The notes under the pieces were generated by a model. The model worked only from the letters and a program-made list of their open reading frames with translations, was not told where the DNA came from and searched no databases. The position numbers and the translations under genes were made by a program. DNA of 64,000 nt from Capitulum mitella (lineage: Eukaryota > Arthropoda > Thecostraca > Pollicipedomorpha > Pollicipedidae), in contig CP099840.1 of the NCBI GenBank assembly GCA_030062745.1, forward strand, positions 11,546,437 through 11,610,436, in the 5' to 3' direction. Below, one piece after another: positions 62,101-64,000 of this stretch (position 1 is the first letter of the stretch; each line of letters begins with the position of its first letter).

Positions 62101-64000
62101 TCGATGCCGATATTGAAGCAATGGTTTTCAAGTTCTTAAATTTCCATAAATCCCTGGGGAGGCTTCACCATTGCGTTCAGACACCGCGGCTGGCTCGTGA
62201 GCTCTGCTTCGCTCCGGACTCCCTCTCCGGGCGCGGCCGGTACAGACGCGCTGTTCTGGATCCGGCCCGTGCGGACCGCTTCCTCTGACCTGGCCGCTGG
62301 CCGCTGCCGTTCGCCGCAGGCGACAACGACGAGAACGTGTTCGTGGTGCAGTCGGGCCTGCTGGACGTGTTCATCACAGAGACGGACGGCAGCAGCAGCA
62401 CGCTGAAGTACGTCGGCGCCGGCGACTCGGTCACCTCGCTGCTCAGCTTCTGCGACGTCCTCACGGTGGGTGGCGGCATCGGGGGGGATGACGTCATGGT
62501 AGGCGGGTGGGTGGTCGGGTGGTGTCGCGTGTGGTCTTCTGTGGAGACAGCGTGTCGACTGTGTGAAGTAATCCAGTGGCGTGTTTCAGTTCTTTCGGGA
62601 AGCCTGCAGGCTACTTTCGTCGTTTACCTACCTTCGGCACGTGATTATGGGATAGTCAAGCGGCTTTTTTGTTTGCAGGGCCATCCCCAGCCTTACAAGA
62701 CGGTTTCAGCTAGAGCCGAGGTCGACACCATTGTCATCAAACTGCCGTTCATGGCCTTCCTGGTACGGGTGTGTTTTCCGTTAGCGTGTCGGACGCATGG
62801 AGCGTCGTTTGGGTTCGTAGGAACGACACTGACACGATGTAGGCGAACAGCGGCGCCAGTCACTGTTATGCTGTACGTTTGCTGTATTTAGTGTGATCTT
62901 CGCGCTTAGCATTAGCTTTTTCTTCGATCTCCCCGGGAGAATAAATTTGCTGTAAAAGCGGTGTGCACCTTGAGAGGACTTGAGCCACGTTTGGTCACCT
63001 TTACCAGATGCGTCTTCCACGTTTTTCGACCCGCTAATCCGCCAGCTGGTCGGCCGGTTCGCCGCTGGGAGGCGCTCGTGACGCCGCAGTCCGGCTCCGT
63101 TCGCAGAAGCTGACCGACAGTTACCCGGAGACGGTGGTGCGGATGGTGCAGATCATCATGATCCGGCTGATGCGTGTCACCTTCACGGCGCTGCATCACT
63201 ACCTCGGCCTCAGCTCGGAGCTCATGGCACAGGTATCGCAACCTCTGATAGTAACCGGACAAGTGAAACCCCCTGCGGGAATAAACCGAACATAATACGT
63301 CTGTGCGTTTAACTCTGGACGATAGCGCTGGACGGAGAAACGGCTTATACCGTGATTCGAGAGTTTCAAATTAGCATTCATTTTGTGTGATCCTTGGGAC
63401 TCGCCCGCTGCCGTCGTGCCATTCTTTTTCTGATGAAACTGGAACTAAGGACGTTTTGTAGCAGCTAGTACATACATACTGACGGCTCGTAATGTGTCAC
63501 TGTAGCCATTTTTCAGACACATGGGACTGATGACATCTATGCTCTCTTGATACCATTCATCCTTTCGTTCAGTTATGAGTTGTTTTGTGTCCGCCGTTCG
63601 GTCAACCGTGGGCCCACCTCCGTCCTCTGTCCGTCTGTGTGACGCGGCCGCCGGGCCGTCTGGTGGTAACCGCTCTGTCGGCCGTGGGTCCTCCTCCGTC
63701 CTCTGTCCGTCTGTTTGTGGCACTGTCTCCGGGCCGTCTGACGTTATCCGCTCTGTCGGCCGTGGGTCCTCCTCCGTGCTCTGTCCGTCTGTGTGTGACG
63801 CTGCCTCCGGGCCGTCTGACGGTAACCGTTCGGTCGACCGTGGGTCACCCTCTGTCCTCTGTGTGTGACGCGGCCGCCGTGCCGTCTGACGGGAGCCGCT
63901 CGGTCCACAGCAGAGCCGGCAGCGCGGCGAGACCTCCCTCAAGAACCCGCAGACGTCACCGCGCAAGCAGCGCCGGCCGGCTGCGTCCGACTCGTCCGGC
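53177..64000 (+). CDS. sws: Neuropathy target esterase / swiss cheese, N-terminal ten exons (partial)
   Basis: Exons 53177-53305, 59995-60100, 60325-60419, 60717-60833, 61252-61349, 61927-62021, 62320-62465, 62679-62762, 63107-63232, 63911-64000 (runs off the edge). Phases agree throughout; 362 codons seen. NTE (PNPLA6/7, fly sws) is an ER-anchored lysophospholipase that hydrolyses phosphatidylcholine products; in flies it also binds a PKA catalytic subunit. Visible parts: a single TM helix at about 44-63 ([20 protein letters not shown]); the family signature [25 protein letters not shown]; the first cyclic-nucleotide-binding-like domain at about 175-330 ([34 protein letters not shown]); and [20 protein letters not shown]. 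The patatin catalytic domain lies beyond the window. Exon 1 (MDGGEGGG…) joins in frame but has no family signature, so the start is less sure. The last acceptor is CAGCAG and may add or skip one Gln. Confidence 0.9.
54210..54355. repeat. Degenerate TTAGG/TTAGGG-type interstitial repeats
   Basis: Many GGTTAG, TTAGGTTAG and GGGTTAGGG words on the + strand, with variants such as GGCTAAG and TTTAGGGG. Older and more diverged than the CCTAA array at 10592. Confidence 0.7.
55640..57215 (+). mobile_element. Decayed CR1/L2-like non-LTR retrotransposon (reverse transcriptase remnant)
   Basis: Conceptual pieces in several frames match LINE reverse transcriptases in order: [13 protein letters not shown] at the start, then a WK-GEVTP segment, the catalytic VADDTK box at 56319-56336 (first position changed from the usual Tyr/Phe), DLKFRKHA, the C-terminal [12 protein letters not shown] at 56680-56715, and [13 protein letters not shown] near 56840. 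Frameshifts and stops break it, so it is inactive. It lies in NTE intron 1 in the gene's orientation. The 3' side ends in GGTAAGGTAAAG-like simple sequence. Confidence 0.85.
63594..63910 (+). repeat. 78-bp tandem repeat abutting the NTE exon 10 acceptor
   Basis: CCG(C/T)TC-GTC starts recur at 63594, 63670, 63748, 63826 and 63896, spaced 76, 78, 78 and 70 bases, with shared CTCTGTCCGTCTGTGTG and CCGGGCCGTCTGACG blocks. The fifth, truncated unit ends in ccacag, the splice acceptor. Confidence 0.9.

Overview
The window reads as nuclear DNA of an arthropod, probably a crustacean (the exact group is an inference and cannot be fixed from sequence alone). Evidence: genes split by GT-AG introns, a Rebers-Riddiford chitin-binding cuticle protein with the typical tiny first coding exon, CCTAA/TTAGG (arthropod telomere-type) repeats, and tRNA-derived SINE heads. 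Coding exons are very GC-rich; introns and spacers are AT-rich and crowded with repeats. No bacterial operon, CRISPR array, phage or virus was seen.

Layout. 1-1286 (-): 5' part of a secreted or membrane protein built of tandem LDL-receptor class A repeats, leaving the left edge. 2288-2956 (+): the last two coding exons of a solute carrier 35F3/F4-like transporter. 3282-3803: a 58-bp minisatellite. 3804-12222: gene-poor, with dispersed repeats, an inverted repeat enclosing a CCTAA telomeric array (10445-10799), and a stretch in which no CpG was found by eye (about 11240-12055). 12223-21814 (+): a complete nine-exon ULK3-type kinase gene (477 aa, kinase plus two MIT-like regions). 21815-28366: spacer with a repeat element and simple repeats. 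28445-29863 (+): a complete two-exon cuticle protein gene (175 aa). 29864-35106: spacer with a tandem AGGTCA-rich repeat and one doubtful ORF. 35107-39656 (+): an eight-exon DEG/ENaC (pickpocket/ASIC-like) sodium channel subunit (about 498 aa). 42454-48143 (-): a six-exon ZNF385/ZNF346-like RNA-binding zinc-finger gene (363 aa) with three zinc fingers and a C-terminal RGG plus SYGQ low-complexity tail. 53177-64000 (+): the first ten coding exons of a neuropathy target esterase (swiss cheese / PNPLA6-7) gene, leaving the right edge; its large first intron holds a decayed CR1/L2-like LINE.

The genes are unrelated in function (lipid handling, transport, autophagy/Hedgehog-type kinase signalling, cuticle, ion channel, RNA binding, phospholipid turnover) and each appears to be its own transcription unit. 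The most unusual features are structural: tandem repeats abutting splice sites in three genes, foldback structures enclosing telomeric or TA repeats, transposon families rich in nuclear-receptor half-sites, and the FUS-like tail on the zinc-finger protein. Exon borders were set by hand from GT-AG sites, reading frame and family similarity; transcript data would settle the few ambiguous ones, which are flagged.
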